Shown one piece after another: positions 22,405-32,240 of a stretch of 64,000 nt of DNA. How positions within the stretch are numbered: the first letter of the stretch is position 1; each line of letters begins with the position of its first letter. The translations under genes were made by a program, and so were the position numbers. Origin of the DNA: Eurosta solidaginis (lineage: Eukaryota > Arthropoda > Insecta > Diptera > Tephritidae); the NCBI RefSeq assembly GCF_040869045.1, contig NC_090322.1, forward strand, positions 172,870,672-172,934,671. Reading direction: 5' to 3'. The notes below the pieces were generated by a model. The model was not told the origin of the DNA. It saw only the letters and a list, made by a program, of their open reading frames with translations, and did not search any database.

Positions 22405-23124
22405 TCATGGTAGCTTTGTAAATACTAAAAAATTATTGTTTTGTAAACAAACAATGTAAGCGGCCGCTATGTTTTCCGTATGTTCGCGTTTATTGATCGT
22501 CTTTTCTCGTCTTTCCATAATTCTCAGGCTCTCAAGTGTATATCTTGTTGTTTCTCTCTTTTCCTTATCAATAATTTTCGTGTTGGTAAAGTCAGCTGAG
22601 AGTCCACTTGTTAATATATGTTGCGCTAGTGCTTTACTTGTTTTTTGTTTTCTGATGTCCGCTTCATGCTCGCCTAGTCTAACCGAAAGAGGTCGTTTTG
22701 TAGTACCAATATATATTCTTCTACATTCGTCGTTTTCATCGCCTTTGCATGTTACATCGTATATAACATTGTTTTGTTGTTGGTGTTCTAAGGGATGCTT
22801 TGTAAGTATAGTATATATAAAGCTTTTGCAAGTATATATTGTGGACATGGTTTGGTTTGACCTGTAAGCTAGTACTGTGTTAGGTGTTTTTGCTATGTTG
22901 TGGTAAACATTTTCGGTGAGTCGTGGTATGTATGTTGCGCTGAAGAATTTCTTTTGTGTTTGTGGTTCCGAATTTGTTATTATTTGGTTGTGGCAGTTTC
23001 TTTTCATGAGCTCCTGGTCTATTAATTCGCGTATTAAACTTTTTGGATAATTATTTTTGCTTAGAATGTTGTTTAGTTTTTCTAAGTTTGTTTCGTGAAA
23101 TTTTTTGCGGCTTATGGCCAACAC
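22405..23124 (-). CDS. PLE protein C-terminus with GIY-YIG endonuclease
   Basis: An open frame of 239 codons without a stop. The N-terminal part (NYPKSLIRELIDQELMK, ATYIPRLTENVYHNI) is the thumb/linker after the RT, and the RT core itself is missing. A GIY-YIG nuclease follows: NVIYDVTCKGDENDECRRIY, IGTTKRPLSVRLGEHEAD, ALAQHI and a later Glu in RYTLESLRIMERR. The Cys pair in CKG...ECRR and the His are as usual in insect PLEs. The frame is intact from linker to stop, so this copy is fairly young. Its real start is lost by truncation; the first Met is only the first in frame. Confidence 0.85.
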   Translation of the reverse strand: MLAISRKKFHETNLEKLNNILSKNNYPKSLIRELIDQELMKRNCHNQIITNSEPQTQKKFFSATYIPRLTENVYHNIAKTPNTVLAYRSNQTMSTIYTCKSFIYTILTKHPLEHQQQNNVIYDVTCKGDENDECRRIYIGTTKRPLSVRLGEHEADIRKQKTSKALAQHILTSGLSADFTNTKIIDKEKRETTRYTLESLRIMERREKTINKREHTENIAAAYIVCLQNNNFLVFTKLP

Positions 23125-24030
23125 TTACTTATAAGGTTCTTAGCCGTGTTAATTCTGTACTTTTTTGGTTGCGATGAATATCATTAGAAAAAAATTATTG
23201 TTCTGGCCTTGAGCTCGAATCGACCCTTGAATAAGTTTAGCAAAGATATATCGATTTTTGTTCAAGTTATCGTGTTAACGGCCGAGAGGGGGGACAGACG
23301 GTCGACTGTGTATAAAAATTGGGGGTGGCTTCAATCGATTTCGCCCATTTTCACCGAAAACAGTTATCGCCATAGAAGCTATGCCCTTACGAAGTTTCAC
23401 AAGGATTGGTAAATTTTTTTTCCACTTATGGCATGAAAGGTATACTAGACAAATTAAATGAAAGAGGGCGGAGCCACGCCCATTTCGAAATTTTCTTTTA
23501 TTTTTGTATTTTGTTGCACCATATCATTACTGGAGTTGAATGTTGACATAATTTACTTATATACTGTAAAGATATTCAATTTTTTGTTAAAATTTGTCTT
23601 AAAAAAATTTTTTTTTTTAAAGTGGGCGTGTTCGTAATCCGATTTTGCTAATTTTTATTTAGAACACATATAGTAATAGGAGTAACGTTCCTGCCAAATT
23701 TCATCATGATATCTTCAACAAATGCCAAACTACAACCTGCAAAACTTTTAAATTACCTTCTTTTAAAGTGGGCGGTGCCGCGCCCATTGTCCAACATTTT
23801 ACTAATTTTCTATTCTGCGTCATAAGGTCAACCCACCTATCAAGTTTCATCGCTTTATCCGTCTTTGGTAATGAATTATCGCTCTTTTTCGTTTTTCGAA
23901 ATTTTCGATTTCGAAAGAGTGGGCGTGGTTATAGTCCGATTTCGTTCATTTTAAATAGCGATCTGAGGTGGGTACCCGGGAACCTACATACCAAATTTTG
24001 TTAAGATACCTCAAAATTTACTCAAGTTAT

Positions 24031-24486
24031 GTAATAAATAAATGAATTTCTTTTTTCAATTTTCCATTTTTTCGCCCATACGTATAAGCGTATTTACGTG
24101 TTTTTGTTGCGACTGCCGCAACGAAACATATGGCGCTTTGGCGGCATATATACATATTTAAATATTTATTTAATTAATTAAATATTATTAAAATATATGA
24201 ACATCAGGGAGTATCGGAAAAACAACATGCATAATTTTTTCGAGGCTGTTTCGGAGCAAACAACGATTTGATTTCCTCTGGTTATCAGCTTATTTATATT
24301 AAAAATAAAAATTAAAAATAAATAAGTTGATGAGGTGACGTGCATACCCCGTTAGTAAACTAGCTCACCCGGCAAACGTTCTCTGCAATAAAAATTATGT
24401 CTATCCAGTATTGTCAGAAATTAGCCAAATTTCCCACATCTTAAATAAAATAACCCTTGAAACTCCCAAAGGGTTTAAAGTGATTA
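24031..24486. other. No gene recognised
   Basis: AT-rich DNA between repeat copy B and the LINE 3' end; no supported feature. Confidence 0.35.
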
Positions 24487-24790
24487 ATTCTTTTCTTGGA
24501 CGTTGTGGCAGCGCACTGCCCTCAAGGTGCCCAATGAAACCAGGCTAATCCTGTTCATTTAATTATATTTTTGTCGAGTTGTTGATGTACAGCGGTTTAT
24601 CAAGCGTCGAGATCTAAAGCTGCCCAGCTTCAGAAGCGAGTATAATACTTTGGCTAAGACAATAGAAACATATTTACGTATACTACATTCATTAATAAGA
24701 GATATGAGGGCAGTCTTTTTTGTATAAAAATGGGACTCCTGGCTACCAAATGTGTTTGAGGGAGACTTAACGCGATGCATTGAACGCCTT
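24487..24790 (-). pseudogene. 3' end of the CR1-type LINE family, second copy
   Basis: On the minus strand it reads KSPSNTFGSQESHFYTKKTALISLIN, paralleling SNTFDGSASLFSIKKIV..ISLNN at 5200-5270. Then come the same UTR blocks, GCTTTAGATCTCGACGC and GAACAGGATTAGCCTGG, and the end CCACAACGTCCA at 24487-24498. The copy is about 300 bp and strongly 5'-truncated. Confidence 0.8.
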
Positions 24791-24929
24791 ACAAAAAGCT
24801 TTCAATGAATATTACGTCACAGATTTCAACCAATAACAGCACTCTTTCCGCCACCTGACAACTCCTTTAAGCACTAACAAAATTTTCATATATTATCGCG
24901 AACGTTTTTAGCGGACATTTTTGGGTCAG

Positions 24930-25160
24930 ACAGGGTATACATGAAAATTTTACAATCAAATGAAAATTTTTTAGTAGGTCATGAAAAAAACCTTAAAAAT
25001 CAAAGTCGAAAAAAAGTAAAAAAAAAAATTGAAATTTCGCAGGCTCGAAAATTATTTTTTTGGGGATGCGTAGTGGAACTTTTTTTCTGAACCCAAATCC
25101 TATCGAAAAAGCGATGGCGCGATATCGGTTAATAAATCGACCCAGTCTAATATACATATA
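24930..25160 (-). repeat. Unclassified repeat, end shared with window end
   Basis: On the minus strand it ends or begins with TATATTAGACTGGGTCGATT and TTAACCGATATCGCGCCATC, then TTTTTCGATAGGATTTGGG. The first ~55 bases also occur on the plus strand at 63946-64000, where the window stops. A conserved abrupt start in two places implies a mobile element end. Confidence 0.6.
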
Positions 25161-25210
25161 AAAATGCGGTGAAATATTTAAAATTATGTCTTCTGAATAA
25201 ATTTTATTTT

Positions 25211-25562
25211 TATACTCAGCTGAGCAGAGCTCCCTGAGTATGTTAATTTTGTTCGCATAACGGTACCCCGTAACGGCATTAACTAATCGAGATAGATATA
25301 GACTAAGTTCCTGGGCACTCATCTCAGATCGCTATTCGAAAAACCGAAAAAGTGCGATAATTCAACCAAAGACGGATAAAGCGATGAAACTTGGTAGGTG
25401 GGTTGACCTTATGACGCAGAATAGAAAATTAGTAAAATTTTGGGCAATGGGCGTAGCACCGCCCACTTTTAAAAGAAGGTAATTTAAAAGTTTGGCAAGC
25501 TGTAATTTGGCAGCTGAGTATGTAATGTTCGGTTACATCCGAACTTAGCCTTCCCTACTTGT
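25211..25562 (-). repeat. Interspersed repeat 'CGCCCACTTTT', short copy C
   Basis: A 352-bp internally deleted copy with both ends: TATACTCAGCTGAGCAGAGC on the left, and CAGCTGAGTATGTAATG plus GTTCGGTTACATCCGAAC and CCTACTTGTTTT on the right. Same orientation as copy A. CAGCTGAG palindromes occur at both ends, so the termini may be partly inverted repeats. Confidence 0.75.
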
Positions 25563-26189
25563 TTTATTACACAACCAGCGTTACAATAAACACAAGAAAG
25601 TCGCAAAATTCGTAGGGTACTAAATAAATGTATGGTGTTGTGAATTGTGCATAATACGAATGGAGGCCAAGCAGAAGAAGTAATATCAATTGTTGTCAGA
25701 AATACAAATGTACAGGGTACACTGCCGTCCATAGCAAAAGCAAAGTAAAATGAAGTTCACATTTTTATGCCAATATATTTCTGCGACACCAATTTACTCA
25801 TTAACTTCAAAATTAATCGATATTAGAGAAAAATTACAAAGTTTACAAACGGCGATGGTTACTAGGACATGTTTATGAATTTCATTTCTTCATCAGCCAG
25901 CTTCTCAGGAACTAAGTATTGAACTCGAAATCTCCAACATTCATACTTTATACTAGTTTAAAGGTGTAAAATTTAAAGATAAAACAATATTTTAAATTTG
26001 TTTTATAGTTCGAAAATTTCCCAGCCAGAATAGTCGAACTTCTAAAGCAGTGAATTTCATTTCATTTTACTGCTTTAGATTTACAAGACATGAAAGCAAT
26101 TCACATCTAGTTTCTTTTCTCCGAAAAGAATTATGTACCAGAATAACATTATTGCGCTCCATAAAGTGAATTAATAGGTCATATTCATA
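25563..26189. other. No gene recognised
   Basis: No supported feature. Confidence 0.35.
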
Positions 26190-26419
26190 AAGTTTTGTTA
26201 TGTGTGGAACAGCTATCAGATCTAGAAGCAGCAATTAGCCTAAGTCCTAGAAAGCTTCTAGTATTTGCGAAGAGGACGGGGTTGTTTAATAACATAAGTC
26301 CTGATTGCTGGGTGGGGTTTTCAGTTTATTCATTAAGCAAACTTCGGGTAATACTATGGACTACTCATTCAGTCTAAGCGAGGTCCTCATGGACCGGCCA
26401 GTTCAACCTAACCTAACCT
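26190..26419 (+). pseudogene. LINE 3' tail ending CAACCTAACCTAACC, copy 1
   Basis: Reads EQLSDLEAAISLSPRKLLVF, AKRTGLFNNI, then a UTR with GGACCGGCCAGTTCAACC and the end AACCTAACCTAACCTA. The copy at 35520-35980 reads AELTDLKAAIKLVPTKLLVF, TKRKELFYNT and the same UTR, so both belong to one LINE family. Only the last ~20 codons after the zinc knuckle and the UTR remain. Confidence 0.75.
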
Positions 26420-27096
26420 AGTGTCGTATTGTATTGAAATAAATATGACATTACACACATGATCAGAATATTCTAAGCACACAGCGCTTAGAAAGGGTAT
26501 AGAATACAAATTTCAATCCCGGTTAATAACTACTTCAAATTTATCTTTGAAGCAGTGGGGATCAAACTAATATGCTCACATTTGTTCGGATTTGAAAATT
26601 GTTACTAGCAATATACTTTTCAAAGAATAGTAGTGAATTTGTGAAAAATTTGGTAGATTTCGGTGCCTCTAGATAGGAAGTCAAAGTCGAATGAAATATA
26701 AATAATACATTATTTCTTTAACAGCAGCTAAAAAACTTAGCTTTAAAAATGTAAAGAAGCGAAGAAAGACATCGCTCGTAGCTAGGCATATTCAGAGATC
26801 TGTAGTTATCTAACTATCTACCGGTCCCGTGTGAACTGTAGCTCTCTGATAAACTTACAGCGGTACAGAAATCTGAGACCAAAGCCAATAAAATTCGGAA
26901 TGTGGGAGAATTGTATGGTTGTGGAACAGAGTTCAGAAAGTGAAGGGAAATACTTCAATAGGAGTTTTTCCAATTATTGGAACTCGGCTAAAATTTTTCT
27001 GAGACTTTTTAGAAATAGAGAAAGACTTTCAAGCGAGCTTAGCTTTAGGAAAAATGTATTATCGATTTTGATGGTCCTTTGCGGGATATAGATCTG
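26420..27096. other. No gene recognised
   Basis: No supported feature; an 86-codon plus-strand frame near 26831 has no motif. Confidence 0.35.
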
Positions 27097-27936
27097 CACT
27101 CAAAAAAAAGTTATCATCAAGGCGATGCAATCTAGGGATCAATGTGCAATTTTTGCTTATCTTTTTTTCGTCATCAATGATCTTATGTTGTTGACATTTT
27201 CGAAATTATGAAAATGATATTTTCGAACTTTTAAATTTGACACTATTATCAATTTAGTACTTTTGTAGTATCATTTTGATACTCTCTGGTATAGAATTGA
27301 AACTTGTTTCTCTCAAAACTGAGTATCAATTTGATCCTTGTGCTTATTAAATTGATACTTGATATTGTTTAATATTAGTTTGATACTTTTACCTTATCAA
27401 TTTGATATTTTATTATATATTGAATTGATACTACCTTTTGTAAAATTTATACCACTTTTTTTGCCAAGAAAATCAATCCTTTCCCAAAAAAAAGTCGTTT
27501 AGTACTTCAAATCAATTTTAAAACTTCTTTATTCGTATAAACAAATTTCATTTACATTGTTGTACATATGAATAGGGGGCCCTTCGAAACATATTAAGCT
27601 ATTAACGTGTAAAACTCTGTCTTTATTACCAACTTCGTAACATTGGTATTGTTCATTAAAACCTTTTATAATATAACACTCACTTACAATATATATTTGA
27701 TTGAGATGGCTTACAATAATATGTGTGATTTTGTGTAAAGTAAATACCTTCTTTTTAAGAACTAAAAAGTAATCTTTTTTATAACTTAATCCATTATAAA
27801 CTAATTTTTCAATTATAATATTTTGAAAGCTTTCGTTTAAATGTGACAGTGCGTATGAAAAATCGGACGTTTCAATATTACAAAATACTGATTATTGAAT
27901 CTCAAATGTCTTTTCAAAGCCATTCTCGTATTGTTC

Positions 27937-28287
27937 TCAAAATGTTGTAAACTTTAATGCAGCTTTTATGCTTAATGAATATGTAAAGTTCTTTATACAC
28001 ATAACGTTTCGGGAACAAACTTTAGCTTCTCTGTGTTTTGCTTCAAATCTAAAGTTCCAAAGATGCTTTGGAGGGCCACTTTTTCTTATTACTTCTGGAT
28101 AATGCGTAAGAAAATGAAATTTTGGTTTAAGAGGTTTATTAAACAATCGAATATGCTCTTCGTTATGACTTTGTATAAGAATCGAAAGATTATTTATTAT
28201 ACTATTGTCGAATTCGCTTTGAAGTAATATGTCAACAATTTTAACCATTCTTATTACCTGTTTCCTGACAATATTGTCAGCAGGCAC
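27937..28287 (-). pseudogene. EnSpm-like transposase C-terminal fragment
   Basis: 116 codons on the minus strand. The motif KPKFHFLTHYPEVIRKSGPP followed by LWNFRFEAKHREAK is characteristic of the C-terminal part of animal EnSpm/CACTA transposases and related uncharacterised proteins. The preceding residues (DILLQSEFDNSIINNLSILI, HNEEHIRLF) fit the helix upstream. The DDE core is absent from the readable sequence, so the element is non-autonomous now. The assignment rests on remembered family patterns and element ends, not a search. Confidence 0.6.
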
Positions 28288-28384
28288 TAAATCGCCAATT
28301 ATTTATGTAAAAAAATGCACTAAAGTCATCATTTCCCGAGCTATCTAAAGCAATTACAAACGAGCTGAATTTAAATTTGTGGTA

Positions 28385-28661
28385 GCCAAAACTTACAAAA
28401 AATCAGTCAAATTCATAAGATCAGGACGAACTACAATTAAAAATGGCTGTTTTGGAGAGTTAGACTCTATACACTTATTTCTGCGTAATTCTATTTGATT
28501 CTGAAAATCATTTATTGATATTATATGTAAAATACAGCTGTTGACAGAATTTTGTATGGTAGCTTTCCGATGCAATTTTAAATCGCCTTCTTTAATTACA
28601 TATCTGTGCGTTGGTTTTAAAATGGTGTGCAGTAGGATGAAATAAATGCAGTCTTTCGAGT
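28385..28661 (-). pseudogene. Possible exon of the same transposon gene
   Basis: On the minus strand an acceptor-like TTATTTTTTTAG precedes an open stretch reading DSKDCIYFILLHTILKPTHR, YVIKEGDLKLHRKATIQNSV, RPDLMNLTDFL, ending with TTTTTGTAAGT, which could be a stop or a splice donor. Position and strand fit a middle exon between 28753-28875 and 27937-28287. No domain is recognised. Confidence 0.4.
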
Positions 28662-28752
28662 CTAAAAAAATAATAAGTTAGTCATTTATTTAAATAAATG
28701 TTTAAATATATGAGACTTACTTGTATTGATCACACTTACCTATTAAATTAGT

Positions 28753-28875
28753 TTAGCAAATCATGTCCAGGTTGTTTTCCTGTATGAAATTAAGAAGAGC
28801 ATCATAATTTGATACCTCCAGTTGCTCTGCGACTTCTACAATTTCCAATGTAGCTCCTTCAAAAATGTCATCCAT
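28753..28875 (-). CDS. Short 5' ORF of the CACTA-like element (40 aa)
   Basis: Minus-strand ORF starting MDDIFEGATLEIVEVAEQLE and ending ENNLDMIC, followed by a GTAAGT donor-like site about 15 bp after the stop. It is acidic and non-repetitive, unlike nearby AT-rich noise. It may be the N-terminus of the element's protein with a secondary stop. No family is recognised. Confidence 0.4.
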   Translation of the reverse strand: MDDIFEGATLEIVEVAEQLEVSNYDALLNFIQENNLDMIC

Positions 28876-29659
28876 TTTTTTACCCTTGATACAAGCCGCT
28901 GTATTAGGTATTTAATAATTTAAGTATAGCTCTAAAATAAAAGTATAAAATGAAAAAGTATTTGTAGAATTATGCACACATAATTACCAAAAAAGTAAAC
29001 GCAACTTGCTTTAACATGCAATCGACGTTTATGTACATACATATAACTCGATGTAATTGTTGCAGCGAACAAGCATTTCTTTTGTTTTAATCATATGCAC
29101 ATACTTACCAATATCACAATTTATTTGTAAAAATAAACTCAAGTTGTAATCGTTTTATTAAAGTGATCAAATATTTAATAATATTAACAACTATTCACGC
29201 CAACAAACCACAAATAATTAGGCACGACAATCTTTCGTCTTACGCACGAGACTCGCTTTTCGAATTTTCGAACAATAACACTTGCATAATGATGCGTTGA
29301 CAGTATCATTTTGATATTTTTGTTTATGCATTTGAACGGATGAATATTAGTTTGATACTTGTATTTGCCAAGTTAATAGACTACATACAAATGTAATGCG
29401 TTTTATCATCAATCTAGTATTAAATGTTATCATAATGAAACTAGGAAGTTTATACGGGTATAATTTTGATACATTTTAAGGGCGAAACAAATATTTTCCA
29501 TGGGCAAATCAATAGTCAAGATACAAAATTGATACTTTTAATTATACTTTTTATAATATTTATCGTTGCATTGATACCACGAAAATGATACCATTTATAG
29601 TTTCATTTTTGCACATCGTGTATTAAAATGATAGTGATACTTTTTTTTTTGAGTGTGGT

Positions 29660-29845
29660 ACCTTGCGGTAACAAGCACCATTATGCTACCCCCTAACCAT
29701 CTCGGAAACGATTTATAATGACAATTATAGGCCATTCCGTCCACCCATTAGTTCAATTAAGCCAAAGCCTCGGGTGCTAAACACGTGTAACAAGATTCCC
29801 CTCGAGCAGGTGAGGTTGGTAATCATGATTGCCTCGAAGTACGTT
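29660..29845 (-). repeat. Diverged relative of the 13.2-kb dispersed repeat
   Basis: The minus strand matches the 13250-13400 segment in order: ACC.CACCTG..CGAGGGGAATC.TGTTAC, then a CCGAGG block, then ATAAATCG. It has no coding content and directly adjoins the CACTA-like element. Confidence 0.35.
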
Positions 29846-29860
29846 TCATACTTATAAAAC

Positions 29861-29999
29861 CAGGCATGCTTAACCAACGAACCCATATCATTTCGTTACG
29901 ATAATTAACGTGAATAAACGAAACAAAGTCATTTCGTTTCATTTATTAACGTTGATTATCGTAACGTAATGATATCGGTTCATTGGTTAAGCATGCCTG
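29861..29999. mobile_element. hAT-type MITE, 139 bp palindrome
   Basis: Arms of about 60 bp start CAGGCATGCTTAACCAACGA and end, inverted, GGTTAAGCATGCCTG, with a short loop around 29930. It is flanked by an exact 8-bp duplication TATAAAAC at 29853-29860 and 30000-30007. CAGG-type TIRs with 8-bp TSDs are the hAT signature. Confidence 0.85.
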
Positions 30000-30007
30000 T
30001 ATAAAAC

Positions 30008-30415
30008 TGACTACAAGAGCGTACTCATACATTTATCAGGTGGAGATCCGCATCTTTTAGGAACGTTGTCATACAAATTGATCCACCCTAACGTAGGTTC
30101 GTGTATGTAAAGTTGATCTCATTAAAAAATGCTGCACGATTTTATAAATAAAATTCACTTACCGTTTAAAAAACCACAGACGTGCTCTTAAACTATTATG
30201 AGTGAAATTATGAAATATATTAACAATTTGTTATTACTGCACATTTTGTATTAATTTACATGGTGTGACGTAGCTTATTTCTGAATTCTTTATTAAAATA
30301 GATTTTGTAGTTTTCATAATGTAACGCAAAGAAATTCAAAATTCAGTCAAATTTTATTTAGATAAACTTGTGTTTATTCTCTCACGAGTTACTAGGTGCT
30401 CTAGTAGCGGCACTG
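30008..30415. other. No gene recognised
   Basis: No supported feature. Confidence 0.35.
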
Positions 30416-30455
30416 TTGTTGTTGTTGTTGTAGCAGTGCTTTGCCCCATCCAATA
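30416..30455 (-). repeat. 3' tip of a LINE with (CAA)n tail
   Basis: The reverse complement reads TGGATGGGGCAAAGCACTGC followed by TACAACAACAACAACAACA. The same end occurs at 14960-14995 after the zinc-knuckle fragment. Adjacent DNA (30456-30560, with GGCCGGGAAAAATCCCGAG) is GC-richer and may belong to another repeat. Confidence 0.55.
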
Positions 30456-30945
30456 GGTACGAGACGCAACAAATTAAATGGGGTTACACTGAAATGACAG
30501 TCCTTGGCCGGGAAAAATCCCGAGTCGCTCCGGTACATAGAACCGACTTCCTTGGAAAGCGGCACTATCCCAGAGCTTAACGGCTACTTGCAGGTTATAG
30601 TCTAGGTTTAATTCCATCTTTCGCTTTGTTTAACTAATACAATGCTGGGAGTTTCCATCTTATGAGCATGACAACACCCTCTTTGCCTAGCCTCTTCTCA
30701 AATCGAAGTTTCGTGACGTTATAATATCTACATCGTTGTCTCCTGAAGCGACAAGTGTAATCGTCAGGAAAGCTAGCAGTTTCGTTTTTGTGCTGGGAAT
30801 AGGTGTCTCATTTATTTTTTATTACAAATTACACGTTTCGGGTAGTTCGAAGATATGAGCAACGAAAACTTTCTAAATGCTCAATATAACTCGTACTAAA
30901 TCTTGTTCTCCCACTCGAACGTTTACTCTCCTACTTTTTGTCAAT

Positions 30946-31123
30946 GGGACCATAGGTCTGAAATGAATTTCGAGCCTCCCTAATTTTGTTAGAAAATTTT
31001 ATATCCCGATCCGAATCCGGATGATTCATGTATTTTATTTGTGAGAACCGCTATTCGAAATGGGATATAAAATTTTCTAACAAAATTAGGGGGGCTCGAA
31101 ATTCATTTCAGACCTATGGTCCC
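30946..31123. mobile_element. Foldback element, ~60-bp arms
   Basis: GGGACCATAGGTCTGAAATG and CCTAATTTTGTTAGAAAATT on the left are matched in reverse by AATTTTCTAACAAAATTAGG and CATTTCAGACCTATGGTCCC on the right, around a unique core of about 55 bp. No clear TSD beyond AT. Probably a MITE of unknown superfamily. Confidence 0.75.
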
Positions 31124-31249
31124 ATGGACAATATTACTCAGTATGTCCCATAGATTCAGACACTGGATTTGCCTTTTCAACAATAAGTTTGACCCACCCT
31201 AATGTATATGTATTATTTCCAACTGTTATGTATAATACTCAGCTGATGA

Positions 31250-31330
31250 TTTTTATTCTGTAGCTGAGCAGTTTTAGATCTCGACACTTAACAAACCTCC
31301 GCCTATCAACATCTCGGCAAAAATAAAATC
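31250..31330 (+). repeat. CR1-type LINE 3' UTR fragment
   Basis: CTGTAGCTGAGCAGTTTTAG and CGACACTTAACAAACC match 5338-5385. The downstream GAACAGGATTAGCC block is missing, so this copy is truncated at its 3' side or recombined. Confidence 0.6.
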
Positions 31331-31576
31331 CGTGCGTCATGCGGACGCGCCCCTCGTGTCAGTTGGGCTGGCTTTAGAGGGTATTTATCCGTTTAAAGGC
31401 TGGCGTTTTAGTTTTTGCCACCTTTTGTTTTTTTTTTAATTATTTAGTTATTTTTTTGTGCTAGCCTCAACTAATTAAAAATATGGATATGGCTTTCCCC
31501 CGAAATAGTCACATGGTCGAACGGAAATTTGCAAAAAGGCCACTACACCAAGTTTTTAAAAGTCACAAAGTCAGTT

Positions 31577-32075
31577 ATGGCCAACTGACCTTATGACCAA
31601 TTCTCATATAGCCATAAGCTAAATTGGCCTTATGTACGTCAACGTTATGTCACCGCTCCATCAAATTATTTCATCAGTCCTTGATACGTGTTCAATGCTT
31701 CAATTGACCTTATGGCAATTTTAAGTGGTCATAAGGTCAGTTGACCTTATGTTCGCTGACCTTATGTCACTCCGGCATTTAATTATGGTATTGTCATTGG
31801 TCCTTGATACATATGTAATATTTCGATTAACCTTAATGCCATTAGAAGTGTTCATGAGTTCAATTGACTTATGTCCATTGAATTTAAGTCACCTCACCAT
31901 CATAATATTTCTTTGCCATTGGTCCTTGCTACGTGCGCAAAGCTAAAGTTGGCCTTATGACCATTTGAAGTGGTCATAAGGTCAATTGACCTTGTGTCCG
32001 TTGGCCTTATGTCACCCCACCCTCAAATTATTGTATCGTCATCGCTCTTTATTAAACGTACCAAGTTTGAATTAA
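31577..32075 (+). repeat. Satellite, ~122-bp monomer, four copies
   Basis: Monomers start near 31585, 31706, 31827 and 31949. Each has TTGACCTTATG..CATT..AAGTGGTCATAAGGTCA, CTTATGTCAC, AAATTAT, and GTCCTTGATACGTG. The TGGTCATAAGGTCAATTGAC block is nearly palindromic within each monomer. Confidence 0.85.
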
Positions 32076-32240
32076 ATCAGTCCGTTTTTTGTATATGCTT
32101 TAACGCGAGTACCTGTCAATAGAAGACTCAACCACACGGTGCCAAACACAGATCTATATCAATGAACAATGGCCCCAATATCGGCTCCATGTTGTCAACA
32201 ACAACACTTCGTAGCCGAATCATTGGTACCAAACTAGCTT

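Larger units (their letters stand above)
21933..23228 (-). mobile_element. Penelope-like element, 5'-truncated, inserted in copy B
   Basis: The insertion is bounded by imperfect TSDs of 17 and 16 bp: GAATTAAGTTTAGTAAA at 21916-21932 and GAATAAGTTTAGCAAA at 23229-23244. About 47 bp form an inverted repeat near the ends: TTCAAGGTTCGATTCGAG..TTTTTTTCTTA at 21970-22016 matches the reverse complement of 23184-23230. The only coding part is the C-terminal half of a PLE protein on the minus strand. Long TSDs, inverted terminal duplications and heavy 5' loss are usual for Penelope-like elements. Confidence 0.85.
20557..24030 (+). repeat. Interspersed repeat 'CGCCCACTTTT', copy B, composite
   Basis: Begins AACAAGTAAGAAAGGC with GTTCGGGTGTAACCGAAC and CTCAGCTGAG. 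An internal array of three ~130-bp units (CTAGAATGTGTTTGTACG, ATGGGTATCAAA, GGTGGACGCC, GTGGACCAGGG) runs from 21180 to 21570. Then come alternating GTGGGCGTGG and CACGCCCA segments up to about 24030. It is interrupted by a PLE at 21933-23228. The sequence AAGTTTAGTAAA|GATATATCGATTTTTG would be continuous without the insertion. No coding capacity of its own is visible. The left part (20640-21060) is rearranged. Confidence 0.75.
27097..29655 (-). mobile_element. EnSpm/CACTA-like DNA transposon
   Basis: The ends are CACTCAAAAAAAAGTTATCA on the left and, reverse-complemented, CACTCAAAAAAAAAAAGTAT on the right, flanked by TG on both sides (possible 2-bp TSD). Roughly 300 bp at each end is crowded with subterminal palindromic words such as TATCAATTTGATAC and TTGATAC, in both orientations. 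CACT termini, 2-3-bp TSDs and subterminal arrays are the usual CACTA/EnSpm layout. The minus strand holds transposase pieces, and one carries a motif found in animal EnSpm proteins. The element is inserted in DNA related to the (CAA)n repeat. Confidence 0.75.

Noticed and set aside
22469..22867. Plus-strand frame of 132 codons, Ser/Leu/Val-rich
   Set aside because: Antisense shadow of the PLE GIY-YIG frame.
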